From Verrucomicrobiota bacterium (lineage in GTDB: Bacteria > Verrucomicrobiota > Kiritimatiellia > RFP12 > UBA1067), in assembly GCA_022704145.1 (NCBI GenBank), contig JAKJGY010000028.1:1-34176 (forward strand): a DNA stretch of 34,176 nucleotides, given 5' to 3'. Within the stretch, counting starts at the first letter, position 1, and every line of letters starts with the position of its first letter. Below are positions 18,184 to 26,993 of the stretch, one piece after another. Below the pieces are notes generated by a model. That model did not search any database and was not told the origin of the DNA. It saw only the letters and a list, made by a program, of their open reading frames with translations. A program made the position numbers and the translations under genes.

Positions 18184-19374
18184 CTAGACCGCGAACCACG
18201 GTCTGATGTTGATCGCGTGACGCGTGAAGCGCTGGTCGCCGCCATACACAAGCGTGGCGTTAGCGGCGGGGTTCCCGGTCAACCGGTTCCACCACACAAG
18301 CCCGTCCAGCAGGGCTGGGTTGAACGTGCTGCCGGATTTGATTTCGACAGGATACAGCACGCCGGCCTCCTCGATGAGCAGATCCAGTTCGTGGCCGGTC
18401 TGGTCGCGCCAGAAGAAGAGCGGCGGCTCGCGGCGTTGATGGAGATAGCTCTTGGCTGCTTCTGCCAGGATGAGGTTTTCGAAGAGCGCGCCGCGCGCGG
18501 GATGCGACTGGAGCTGCTCATCCGTGCGAATGCCCAGCAAGTGGCAGGCCAGCCCCGTGTCGTAGAAGTACAGCTTCGGACTTTTGATGAGCCGCTTGTT
18601 GAAGTTTCGGTGATGCGGCGCAAGCAAGAATACAATGAAACTCGTCTTCAGGATGGAGAGCCAGCGACGCGCCGTGTCAACCGCGATGCCGCAGTCGCAG
18701 GCGAGGCCGGAGAAATTCACGATCTGCCCCGCGCGACCGGCGCACAACCTCAGAAAGCGTTCGAACGTCTCCAAGTCCCCGATGTTGACGAGGGCGCGGA
18801 CGTCCCGCTCGACGTAAGTCCGCAGGTAGTCCGCCAGCCAGACTTCTGGCGGGATGAGGCGGTCGTGGATCCTCGGATAGAAACCTGTGCGCAAAATCTG
18901 CCAGCACGCGAGGCGGGTGCTTTCATTTGCGAAGAGCCGCGCGGGCTGGCCGAGATCCGTTGCGGGCTGCCCCTCGAGTTCGGAGCGGGTGAACGGGAGG
19001 AGATGAAGCACGCCGCAACGCCCGGCCAAAGTTTGGGAGACTTTCTCCATGAGCAGAAAGTTCTGGGATCCCGTGAGGACATACTGGCCGGGGCGGTCGT
19101 CCTGATCCACCTGGGTCTGGATATAGGAAAGCAGATCCGGCACCCGCTGGACTTCGTCTATGATGACATGGCGACCGAAACGGGCCAGAAAGCCGCGCGG
19201 GTCGTCCTTGGCCAACGTTCGGTTCTCGGTCTCTTCCAGAGAAACGTATGTATGATCGGGAAAGCAACTCTTCGCGAGGGTTGTCTTCCCCGATTGCCTG
19301 GGCCCCGTCAGCGTCACCACGGGGTAGTATCCTGCATCGCGCAACAGATAGGGTGCGAGCGTTCGTTTAATCAT
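18184..19374 (-). CDS. AAA_14/DUF4143 family ATPase
   Basis: A 396-residue P-loop ATPase with Walker A G-P-R-Q-S-G-K-T-T (K30), Walker B H-V-I-I-D-E-V-Q (about 69-76), sensor-like V-L-T-G-S-Q-N-F, and the C-terminal DUF4143 domain with F-F-W-R-D-Q-T-G-H-E-L-D-L-L-I and V-E-I-K-S-G, which resemble a PD-(D/E)XK nuclease core. Such proteins are widespread, highly mobile and of uncertain role. The lower GC content of this gene relative to its neighbours suggests transfer. It has its own promoter with an embedded palindrome (19386-19398). A broken homologue lies at 31600. Confidence 0.9.
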   Translation of the reverse strand: MIKRTLAPYLLRDAGYYPVVTLTGPRQSGKTTLAKSCFPDHTYVSLEETENRTLAKDDPRGFLARFGRHVIIDEVQRVPDLLSYIQTQVDQDDRPGQYVLTGSQNFLLMEKVSQTLAGRCGVLHLLPFTRSELEGQPATDLGQPARLFANESTRLACWQILRTGFYPRIHDRLIPPEVWLADYLRTYVERDVRALVNIGDLETFERFLRLCAGRAGQIVNFSGLACDCGIAVDTARRWLSILKTSFIVFLLAPHHRNFNKRLIKSPKLYFYDTGLACHLLGIRTDEQLQSHPARGALFENLILAEAAKSYLHQRREPPLFFWRDQTGHELDLLIEEAGVLYPVEIKSGSTFNPALLDGLVWWNRLTGNPAANATLVYGGDQRFTRHAINIRPWFAV

Positions 19375-19380
19375 GTGTGC

Positions 19381-19409
19381 AGTTTACGATTGAATCGTCG
19401 ATTTGTCAA
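19381..19409 (-). promoter_or_regulatory. Consensus promoter of the AAA/DUF4143 gene with embedded operator-like palindrome
   Basis: On the minus strand TTGACA (19404-19409), 17-bp spacer, TAAACT (19381-19386); the start codon follows 6 nt later, predicting a leaderless mRNA. The spacer contains the perfect palindrome ACGATT-C-AATCGT (19386-19398), placed to block RNA polymerase if bound. Confidence 0.7.
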
Positions 19410-19429
19410 CAGTTGTCCGAGGCGCCAAC

Positions 19430-19448
19430 GCGGGCGGAGCCCGCAACC
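19430..19448. repeat. Short dispersed repeat, copy 2 (19 bp)
   Basis: GCGGGCGGAGCCCGCAACC, one mismatch from 15580-15598. This copy forms a perfect hairpin (GCGGGC-GGA-GCCCGC) and lies just after the DUF6067-like gene, where it could serve as its terminator. Confidence 0.6.
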
Positions 19449-19511
19449 CATCGTTCCGTCGAACGCGCAGTCATGTACGCGCACGTCTCGGCAATGCCGA
19501 TTATCATATCA

Positions 19512-22202
19512 TCACTGCAGTGTCAGGAGGCGGAAGTCGTGGCGAGGCAGGGCGATCCGGAATTGTCCGGGCGCAAGGCGCTCGACGCTTTCCCCGGTTT
19601 CTGCATTGACCGCCGCCGCGTCTTTGGCGAGCTTGAGTCGGCGCGTGTCGAGCATCAGGCGGACGTCGCCTCCCGGCCCGTAACTGCAGACGGCCAGCAG
19701 CGCTTTGCCGCCGCGGGCGAGCGTCAGGATTTTGGCGGGGGCGCCCTCGGTCTTCACGGGCTGCGCGTCGTCCCAATAGCGCCAGACGCGGCAGTCGGGC
19801 AGGCCGTAGCCGAAGCCGGCCAGGATCTCCGCGGTGCGCTCGTGCAAGGGGCCGTACCACAAGCCGCACTTGATCTCATGCGTGAGCGACACGCCCAGCG
19901 CGCTACGCGTGATGCGCTCGTCGCCGTGGAACAGATTGTGCCAGACGCTGAGGCAGCCGCTCTGCAGCCCGGTGCTCTGGGCGAGCAGCAGGCTGGTGTC
20001 GCCGTCCAGATAGAGCCGCTCTTGGCAGTCCTTGTCCTTGAACGCGCCCTGATCACGCCACTCGTGGTCGATAAGGATCGTGCCGAAGGAGAGCAGCGGG
20101 ATGAGGTTCGCGTTGGTCATGTGGATGTACACCAGCGGCCGCCGGCCCAGTTGATGCTGCATCACGGCGGTGCGCTTGGCCAGCTCGCGGAACCCGAAGA
20201 TGTTGACGCCGGGCCGGAGCGCGCCATCGTCGCCGATAGTGCCGGGGCCTGCGGGCGTGTAGTTCGGCGAGAGAAAGAAGTCGTCGTAGTAGACGCCGTC
20301 GGCGAAGGTCTCCAGCATTTTCTTCTGGTAATGGAGTGCCATGTTCTGCCAGCTCGGCAGCGGGTCTACGGCATAGGCGATGCCCGACGTCGCGTTGGGC
20401 GTTGACACCTTGCCGTAGGCGGCGAGGCGGCAGCGCCCGTCCTTGGCTCTCACGAAACGCTCCTCGCCGGGCCAGCGCGGATCGGCGATGTCCACGGCAC
20501 ACCACTCGTCCATGAAGGTCTTCGCCTCCTCGTCCCAGTTGATGGCGCGCGCGTTGGTGTAGGGGATCACCCAGCCGGTCCTCCCTTTGTCGGGGTGCGA
20601 GCCCCACGCCCCCTTGTCGAGGAAGCGCAGCGACCAGTTGACGTGGGCGCGGTAGGTGTCGATGTTTGCGGGGTGATCCTCGGCGCCGGGCCGTGTCTGG
20701 AACTCCGGAACCTGAAACTGCTTAAGCCAGGTTTCGGTAAAGGTGAAGTCAGCCGTGCCGCCCCGGCGCAGGCGGGCGAACTCGTCGTAGATCGCGAAAT
20801 TCTTGAACGCCGGGTAGAACGCGTAACAGGCGCCGGGCGCGCCCCAGTAGTAGCAGGAGCCCATGAAGCCGAAGTTTACCACCGGCTCCGTCTTCGCGAC
20901 GTAGGCGCCGGGGAACCAGCGGCGGAAGTTCACGGGCGCTTCCGGCATGGGCTTGGCGGGCGTGGCCATCAGACCGAAGGTGAGCGTGCGCGGCCGCGTG
21001 AGGGCGGTCGCGCGATGGATGAAATGAACGACCAGCGACATGGTCTCGCCCTGACGACGGATCTCAAGCGCCGGTCGCTGCGGGTCGAGGTTCCAGTCGC
21101 GGTCGTTCTCCGCGAACCAGCAGATCCCGCGCTCCGTGCCGCCGAGCCAGATGTACGGCACGAACGGTGCCGGCAGCCTGTGGCGTCCCACGTGGCGGGA
21201 GTCCCACACCTTACCCTGGGCGTCGGGCGTGCCCGTCTCCGTGTAGCGTACGGCGTTGGTCTGGCCGCCGTAATCGAAGAGCGTGCCGGCGCCGTCGGGA
21301 ATGCGCCCCGCGTAATGGAAGCGCAGCTGGTCCGTCACCGGGTGCATGAGCCACGCCTCGGCGGTCCGCAGGGGAATCACGAGGCGCAGGGCGTCGACGC
21401 TCGTGGCGGAGGCGTCGAGGTGCAGCGTCAGCTTCGCCATGCCGTCATACTCGAAGCAGAAATCGGTGCGCCCGCACAGCGGTCCGGCGGCCCACGCCGC
21501 GTGGCCCTGCACGCGGTCCGCCGCCTGTTCGGTGAAGCGAACCCCTTGGCCGCGACTTGTGAAGGTTTTGCCAGCGGCTTCGACCTCGAGCCGCATAGGT
21601 GCCTGAAGCAGGGGTATCCCTTGGCTGGACACCTGTTTCCAGAGTCCGCTCTTGTCGAGGTCATGGTCGCGAAGCACGCAGGAGACGCGGGCTGCACGCG
21701 GGCGTACAGTCATCGGCGTGAACGGCGGAATGACGACGCGCTCCAGCCCCAGGGACTCGGACTCCCAGGGAAAATGCTTGCGCGTGAAGGTGCGCCGGAG
21801 TTCGCTCCGGCGGCCGTCTTTGGCCGTGAGGCTCAGCGTGAGTTCATAGGTCGCTTCGGCCAGAGGGGGGAGGCTGAGCGTCGCCCCGCTGGCGGGCATG
21901 GGTAGCCCGCCGCTGTGACGCGAAAGGACGGCGGGTTCGCCTGTGCGCCTGAGCGCCAGCTCCCAGTCCGCGTAGTTCGCCGTTTGTTGCAGGACCAGCA
22001 GGCGCAGCCGGTCAGAGGAGGGGAAGTAGCTGAAGCGGAACTCCGTGCCGTCAGCCTCTTTCAGCAGATCTCCCGGCTGGGTGATAACGCCGGTCGGCGC
22101 ACGCGCTGGATCGGTCTCCTGCGCGCGACCCCATAAGGCCGCCCCCACGCGCATCAGAAAGATGAGCGCTGAAGCGGAACTGATGTCTCGTCTGATCGGC
22201 AT
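19512..22202 (-). CDS. DUF6067-type glycoside hydrolase-like protein, exported
   Basis: ATG at 22202 gives 896 residues; AGGAGAG lies a few nt upstream, whereas the longer frame from 22346 overlaps the dctP fragment. A hydrophobic stretch (A-S-A-L-I-F-L-M-R-V-G-A-A-L) suggests export. The N-terminal half is beta-rich; W-L-G-G-T-E-R-G-I-C-W-F-A-E-N-D and D-W-N-L-D-P-Q-R-P-A-L-E-I resemble the DUF6067 glycosidase-like family. The second half has TIM-barrel-like segments, including G-V-Y-Y-D-D-F-F-L (about 638-645) and L-I-D-H-E-W, whose acidic residues are catalytic candidates. Substrate unknown. Confidence 0.75.
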   Translation of the reverse strand: MPIRRDISSASALIFLMRVGAALWGRAQETDPARAPTGVITQPGDLLKEADGTEFRFSYFPSSDRLRLLVLQQTANYADWELALRRTGEPAVLSRHSGGLPMPASGATLSLPPLAEATYELTLSLTAKDGRRSELRRTFTRKHFPWESESLGLERVVIPPFTPMTVRPRAARVSCVLRDHDLDKSGLWKQVSSQGIPLLQAPMRLEVEAAGKTFTSRGQGVRFTEQAADRVQGHAAWAAGPLCGRTDFCFEYDGMAKLTLHLDASATSVDALRLVIPLRTAEAWLMHPVTDQLRFHYAGRIPDGAGTLFDYGGQTNAVRYTETGTPDAQGKVWDSRHVGRHRLPAPFVPYIWLGGTERGICWFAENDRDWNLDPQRPALEIRRQGETMSLVVHFIHRATALTRPRTLTFGLMATPAKPMPEAPVNFRRWFPGAYVAKTEPVVNFGFMGSCYYWGAPGACYAFYPAFKNFAIYDEFARLRRGGTADFTFTETWLKQFQVPEFQTRPGAEDHPANIDTYRAHVNWSLRFLDKGAWGSHPDKGRTGWVIPYTNARAINWDEEAKTFMDEWCAVDIADPRWPGEERFVRAKDGRCRLAAYGKVSTPNATSGIAYAVDPLPSWQNMALHYQKKMLETFADGVYYDDFFLSPNYTPAGPGTIGDDGALRPGVNIFGFRELAKRTAVMQHQLGRRPLVYIHMTNANLIPLLSFGTILIDHEWRDQGAFKDKDCQERLYLDGDTSLLLAQSTGLQSGCLSVWHNLFHGDERITRSALGVSLTHEIKCGLWYGPLHERTAEILAGFGYGLPDCRVWRYWDDAQPVKTEGAPAKILTLARGGKALLAVCSYGPGGDVRLMLDTRRLKLAKDAAAVNAETGESVERLAPGQFRIALPRHDFRLLTLQ

Positions 22203-22239
22203 GACTCTCCTGCTGTTTGCCGCAAGCTGCGGTGCGGTC

Positions 22240-22473
22240 TCATTCGCTGATGCGCTCGTAAAGGCCAGGCTTCCAGACCTTCTCGAACAGGCGGGGAACC
22301 CGTTCGCGCGCCAGCCGTCGGAACGGCTCGGTGTCGAGGGGAACAAACTCCACGCCGGCGGCCTCCAGCTCCGTGCGGTAGGTCGTCTCGGCGCGCTCTA
22401 CCTCCCGGTTGTGCCAACGGGTCGCCTCGCCGAGCGCCCGCAGCAGCAGCTCGCGCTCCGCCGCGTTGAAGCG
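22240..22473 (-). pseudogene. C-terminal fragment of a TRAP-transporter solute-binding protein (DctP-like)
   Basis: About 77 codons read R-F-N-A-A-E-R-E-L-L-L-R-A-L-G-E-A and then E-L-E-A-A-G-V-E-F-V-P-L-D-T-E-P-F-R, ending Y-E-R-I-S-E. This is the usual C-terminal helix pair of DctP periplasmic binding proteins. The N-terminal three quarters are absent, and homology stops at the repeat at 22484-22524. The fragment's stop is 37 nt before the DUF6067-like gene. Confidence 0.6.
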
Positions 22474-22483
22474 TCGGTCCGTA

Positions 22484-22524
22484 CACATCCGACCCGTGCA
22501 CATCCGACCCTCCGTTGTTCTCCG
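22484..22524. repeat. CACATCCGACCC repeat at a gene breakpoint, copy 1
   Basis: Two tandem units of ACACATCCGACCC/GCACATCCGACCC. The second with its flank (22499-22524) matches 31743-31768 at 23 of 26 positions. It abuts the truncated end of the dctP fragment. Confidence 0.6.
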
Positions 22525-22813
22525 GGCAGGCGCGCCCGCTCCCGCACATCCGGCCGGCTTACGTTTCCCGACCGGAAAACGGCCACAGCATACGCCTTTC
22601 GGCGTCCGCCGTCAACGCCGGCCAGAAAGACCCTGCCTGACCGGCCCCGGGCACTCCCGCACCGTCCGGCGACTTGACAGAAGCGCCTTCATCCGACTTT
22701 GACGTATCCCGCACCCGCCGGAATATGTAGGTCAACCCGATAGTCGCTTCCCCTCGCACTTTCCTGCCAGCAGCCCGGCAACCAGCCGATTACTTATGAA
22801 GTTCAGTACGCCG
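22525..22813. other. Intergenic stretch without recognisable gene
   Basis: No reading frame here looks coding on either strand and no RNA gene was recognised. It lies between the breakpoint repeat and the promoter of the HzsA-like/SUMF1 gene. Confidence 0.5.
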
Positions 22814-22842
22814 TTGACAGCGACGGAGGCGTGTGCTATCCT
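22814..22842 (+). promoter_or_regulatory. Extended -10 sigma70 promoter for the HzsA-like/SUMF1 gene
   Basis: TTGACA (22814-22819), 17-bp spacer ending TGC, then TATCCT (22837-22842). The predicted leader is about 150 nt, the longest in the window, and contains two overlapping mini-ORFs: 22873-22929 (18 codons) and 22905-22994 (29 codons), the latter ending 3 nt before the main ATG. Confidence 0.7.
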
Positions 22843-22997
22843 GTTTTCATTGGTTGGAGTTAGTTTTGCAGAATGAAACTGGAGGCGATCCGTAGGGGGC
22901 AGGTATGTGCGACGAAAGTACGAGGTTGAGTTCGGTATTCAGCCTACGCGTGAGCGGCGAGAAGGTGTCCGCCCGCCCGCCGCTTGGGGAGTGAGGT

Positions 22998-25900
22998 ATG
23001 CGAGCTACGCGTATGAAGACGCACTGTTTGGTAACGGTCTGGGGATGGTTCCTGGTCGGCCTGCGTTTGGCGTGTGCGGGAGATTTGACCTTTGATGCGG
23101 TGTCTTTCGACAAGGGAAACGTTCTGGTGAGTCAGCCGGGACAGGTTTTCGCCGACGGACCCTCCTGCATCCGACATGCTGAATCCTTAACTGACCAGGT
23201 GGATTACTTCATCGATTTCCCGGTTGACGGAGACTATGCGCTCTCAGCCCTGTACGCCTCTCCGCTGTCGCGGCCGGTCGATATTATGCTGGACGACACA
23301 CTGGTGCTTGTCGGTTTCAAGGGGACTACCGAAGGATGGAACACGCGGACCGCCCGCTGGGAAAAACAAGGTGTTTTGAAGGTGGCCGCAGGCACGCGGA
23401 AGCTGACGCTGAGGCGCAAGGGACTTTTCCCCCATATCTGCTCGCTACAGGTGGACTCGCTCAAGCCTCTTCCGGAAGGGCGAGCCTTGCAGCGCGCGGC
23501 AGCGGAACGGGTGGCCGCCATGCTGAAGGAGGATGCTCGGCGGCAACAGGCCGTTGAACTTCGCCAGAAGCTCGATACGTATGATATCCAAGCTGTGGGA
23601 AGGGCCTTCGAGGATCTCGAGCGCAACTTCCCTGGCCGCTTTGACTCCGCCGCCGGGCGGCAGGCGCTTGCGGTGTACGGGCGCGAGCGCGATACGCTGA
23701 GGACGGCGCTGGACAAGGACGGTGATGTCGCAGTCGAGCCTTTTGAAAGGGCGCTTGCGGGTGTGCGTGCTGCGCTCCTGTCGAATCCGCTGCTGGACTT
23801 CGACCGTCTGTTGGCCTTGCGCCGGAATTTCAGTGGCGACCAGGCGCGTCAGCTTACGGATGCGGCCGCCGGGTTCACTCCTGCCGCCTGGCAGAACGCG
23901 GTCGCGGTCGTGAAGCGGAAGTGGGACAACGAACTCGTGCTGCTGACCGGGTTACGGGGAGTCCCGAAGGTGGAGACGCTCTTTAAACCGGAAAACGGTT
24001 CTATCTTGCGCGACCTGTGCCTGGACTTCTCCGGCGAGCGCCTGCTGTTTTCGAGCCGCGCCGAAACGAACAGGTGGGGCGTACATGAGATCAGCCTCGC
24101 GGACCGTCAGGTCCGCCACCTGACGCCGACGAACTACGCGGACGTGGACTTTTTTGACGCCTGCTACCTGCCGAACGGCAAGGTCGTCGTCTGTTCGACT
24201 GCGGGCTACCAGGGTATACCCTGTGTCAGCGGCGTAAGCCCGAGCAGCGGGCTGTACCTGCTCGACCCGTCGGCGCAGACGCTTCGGCAACTCACCTTCG
24301 ATCAGGACAACGACTATCATCCGCGGGTGCTGAACGACGGACGGGTGCTGTATCTCCGGTGGGAGTACAGCGATATCCCGCACTACTTCTCGCGTCGCCT
24401 GATGACCATGAATCCGGACGGCACCGGGCAGTTGGCGCTGTACGGCAGCAACGGCTGGTTTCCGACGGGGTTCCGCTTCGCCCGGCCCGTGCCGGGCAAG
24501 ACAACGATCTTGGCAGGCATCATCTCCGGCCATCATGAATGCGGGGAGTTCGGACGGATGGCGTTGTTGGATCCGGCGTTGGCGACGCACTACCCCTTCC
24601 GCTTCCACCCGGCGTCCAAGAGCTGGGGCGCGCGCGAGACGGAGATGCCGGAACGCAAGATCTGGCCGCCGCCACCGGAGAACCAACTGGAGACGCCCTT
24701 CGTTTTGATCCCTGAACTTCTGCCGGCCGAGCAGACGGGCTGGCTGCAGCTCATTCCCGGGTACGGCAAGACCGTGGCGGGCGTGGTCTGCGACATCATC
24801 ATGCGGGATTACTATGCCAAGCAGGCGCCCGTCCTGACCGTATCGGCCGGGGGCCTGCCAACCGCAGACGGGGACTTCTACCGTAACGTTACCCGCAACA
24901 CGATCCTGACCACGCACCCGTACCCGCTAAGCGACAAGTACTTTCTGGTCTCGCAGAAGAATCGCGACGATGACCTGTGGGGCATCTATCTGGTCGACGT
25001 GTTCGATAACGCCACGCTGATCGTTGAGACGGAGAACGCCGCGCTCTTCGAGCCGCTGCCTTTGCTTGCGCGTGAACGTCCGCCGGTGATTCCGGATCGC
25101 GTTATACCCGAAAGCAAGACGGCAGACGTGCATATCGCGGACATCTATGCGGGGCCGGGTCTTCGGGGCGTGCCGCGGGGTGTGGTCAGCCGGCTGCGCG
25201 TCTTCTCGTATCACTTCGGCTACAATAACAAGGCTGGGCCGAGCGTAGTCGGAACGCAGTCCGGGTGGGACATGAAGCGCATCTTGGGGACGGCCACAGT
25301 TGAGGAGGACGGGTCAGCGCATTTCCAGATCCCTGCGAACACGCCCGTGTCCATACAGCCCCTGGACCGTAACGGCCAGGCGATACAACTGATGCGCTCG
25401 TGGCTGGTCGGCATGCCGGGCGAGCGGGTTTCGTGCGTGGGGTGCCATGAAGGCCGCTCGTCGACCTTGCCGCTTCAGCGAAGCTTAGCCAGTCGGCGTC
25501 CGGCTGAGGCGTTGGAGCCTTGGTTCGGGCCGCCGCGGCCGTTCGCGTTTGCGACCGAGGTCTATCCCGTGCTGGCGAAATCATGCGTCGGATGCCACAG
25601 CGACGATCCGCGAGTAGGCCCCACGAGCAAGCCGTCGTTAAAAGACGCTGATCGCGCCTATGACGGGCTGCGGCCTTATGCGCATGTGCCTTCCATGGAG
25701 AGCGACATGGCGCTGCTGACGCCCATGGAATATCACGCGTCGACCAGTCCGCTGGTTCAGATGTTGAGGAAAGGGCACCACGGCGTGACGTGGGCCGCAC
25801 TGGGCAGTGAGGCGCGGGAGCGTATCACTTGCTGGATCGACCTGAATGCGCCGAAAAGGGGTGTTTGGGGACCGCCAGACCATGCCGGACACGACCAGGT

Positions 25901-26981
25901 CCGGCGGCGCCGCGAACTGGCCGAACGCTTCGCGAGCGTCAACGACGATCCTGAAGCGGAAGGGCAGGTCGCCGCAGAACGTATGAGGAACGGCGGTCCG
26001 ATCCAGTTCATGCCGCCTCCCGCTGAAGAACCTGTCAGTCCGGACGGTCTGAAGGCGCCGGGATATCCGTTGTCGGCAGATGCAGCGCGAAGCTTGCAGG
26101 CGTCGTCTGGCCCTCAGACGCAACGGACTTTGGACTTGGGCGGAGGGATAAGCATGCCGTTGGTCCGGATTCCGGGCGGCGTATTCGTGATGGGCAGCTT
26201 GGAGGGGTCTCCAGACGAGCGGCCACGCGCGGTCGTAAACATCGAGAAAGCATTTTGGATGGGCGTCTGCGAGGTGAACAACGCGCAGTACGCGGCCTTC
26301 GATGCGGCGCACGACACGCGCTACGTGGACATGCACGGGATCAACCGCGTCACTCCCGGCTATATCGCCAACCATCCCGAGCAACCCGTGGCGCGGGTCT
26401 CTTGGGAGGAGGCCATGCGGTTCTGCGAGTGGCTGAGCCAGAGAACAGGGGTGAGGGTGACGCTTCCTACCGAGGCCCAGTGGGAGTGGGCGGCCCGCGC
26501 CGGAACCGACACGCCCTTTTTCTACGGCACGCATAATACGGACTACAGCCGTTTTGCCAATCTCGCCGACCGTGCGCTTCGCTGGTTCGACACCCAATGG
26601 GAGGGACGGGGCAGCTTGCTGCAGAAGCGTTACCCGTATGCGGCGAACAACAGCAGTTACAACAACTTGCCGCTGCGTGATGAGCGCTTCATGGACAACT
26701 GGTTCGTTGTCGATTATTGCGGCCAGACCGAGGCCAACGTCTGGGGGCTCAAGGATATGGTCGGCAACGTCAGCGAGTGGACGAGAACCGACTACCGGGA
26801 CTATCCGTACGCTGAGGCGGACGGCCGCAGCGCCGGGGGCGGGTCGGTTCTCAAGGCGGTCCGAGGCGGGGCCTGGTCGGACCGGCCGGCCGACGCAGGA
26901 TCGTCCGTCCGCCGCGCGTACGTGCCGTGGCAGAAGGTCTATAACGTCGGCTTCCGCGTGATCGTGGAGTCGGAGAATTAG
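22998..26981 (+). CDS. HzsA-like diheme propeller protein fused to a SUMF1-type domain
   Basis: A 1327-residue exported protein. A signal peptide (about 1-27) is followed by a beta-sandwich (about 28-155), a charged helical segment (about 160-310), a PD40/propeller region resembling hydrazine synthase subunit alpha (about 335-800), two c-type heme sites C-V-G-C-H (813-817 and 863-867), and a C-terminal SUMF1/FGE-sulfatase-like domain (about 1050-1325) starting P-L-V-R-I-P-G-G-V-F-V-M-G-S and ending G-F-R-V-I. The final R-G-G-A-W segment has no cysteines, so formylglycine-generating activity is unlikely. GGGGAG 6 nt upstream supports ATG 22998. The IclR gene follows after 12 nt. Function is unassigned; two hemes imply periplasmic electron transfer or redox catalysis. 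Confidence 0.85.
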   Translation: MRATRMKTHCLVTVWGWFLVGLRLACAGDLTFDAVSFDKGNVLVSQPGQVFADGPSCIRHAESLTDQVDYFIDFPVDGDYALSALYASPLSRPVDIMLDDTLVLVGFKGTTEGWNTRTARWEKQGVLKVAAGTRKLTLRRKGLFPHICSLQVDSLKPLPEGRALQRAAAERVAAMLKEDARRQQAVELRQKLDTYDIQAVGRAFEDLERNFPGRFDSAAGRQALAVYGRERDTLRTALDKDGDVAVEPFERALAGVRAALLSNPLLDFDRLLALRRNFSGDQARQLTDAAAGFTPAAWQNAVAVVKRKWDNELVLLTGLRGVPKVETLFKPENGSILRDLCLDFSGERLLFSSRAETNRWGVHEISLADRQVRHLTPTNYADVDFFDACYLPNGKVVVCSTAGYQGIPCVSGVSPSSGLYLLDPSAQTLRQLTFDQDNDYHPRVLNDGRVLYLRWEYSDIPHYFSRRLMTMNPDGTGQLALYGSNGWFPTGFRFARPVPGKTTILAGIISGHHECGEFGRMALLDPALATHYPFRFHPASKSWGARETEMPERKIWPPPPENQLETPFVLIPELLPAEQTGWLQLIPGYGKTVAGVVCDIIMRDYYAKQAPVLTVSAGGLPTADGDFYRNVTRNTILTTHPYPLSDKYFLVSQKNRDDDLWGIYLVDVFDNATLIVETENAALFEPLPLLARERPPVIPDRVIPESKTADVHIADIYAGPGLRGVPRGVVSRLRVFSYHFGYNNKAGPSVVGTQSGWDMKRILGTATVEEDGSAHFQIPANTPVSIQPLDRNGQAIQLMRSWLVGMPGERVSCVGCHEGRSSTLPLQRSLASRRPAEALEPWFGPPRPFAFATEVYPVLAKSCVGCHSDDPRVGPTSKPSLKDADRAYDGLRPYAHVPSMESDMALLTPMEYHASTSPLVQMLRKGHHGVTWAALGSEARERITCWIDLNAPKRGVWGPPDHAGHDQVRRRRELAERFASVNDDPEAEGQVAAERMRNGGPIQFMPPPAEEPVSPDGLKAPGYPLSADAARSLQASSGPQTQRTLDLGGGISMPLVRIPGGVFVMGSLEGSPDERPRAVVNIEKAFWMGVCEVNNAQYAAFDAAHDTRYVDMHGINRVTPGYIANHPEQPVARVSWEEAMRFCEWLSQRTGVRVTLPTEAQWEWAARAGTDTPFFYGTHNTDYSRFANLADRALRWFDTQWEGRGSLLQKRYPYAANNSSYNNLPLRDERFMDNWFVVDYCGQTEANVWGLKDMVGNVSEWTRTDYRDYPYAEADGRSAGGGSVLKAVRGGAWSDRPADAGSSVRRAYVPWQKVYNVGFRVIVESEN

Positions 26982-26993
26982 AAGGAAGGAAAT

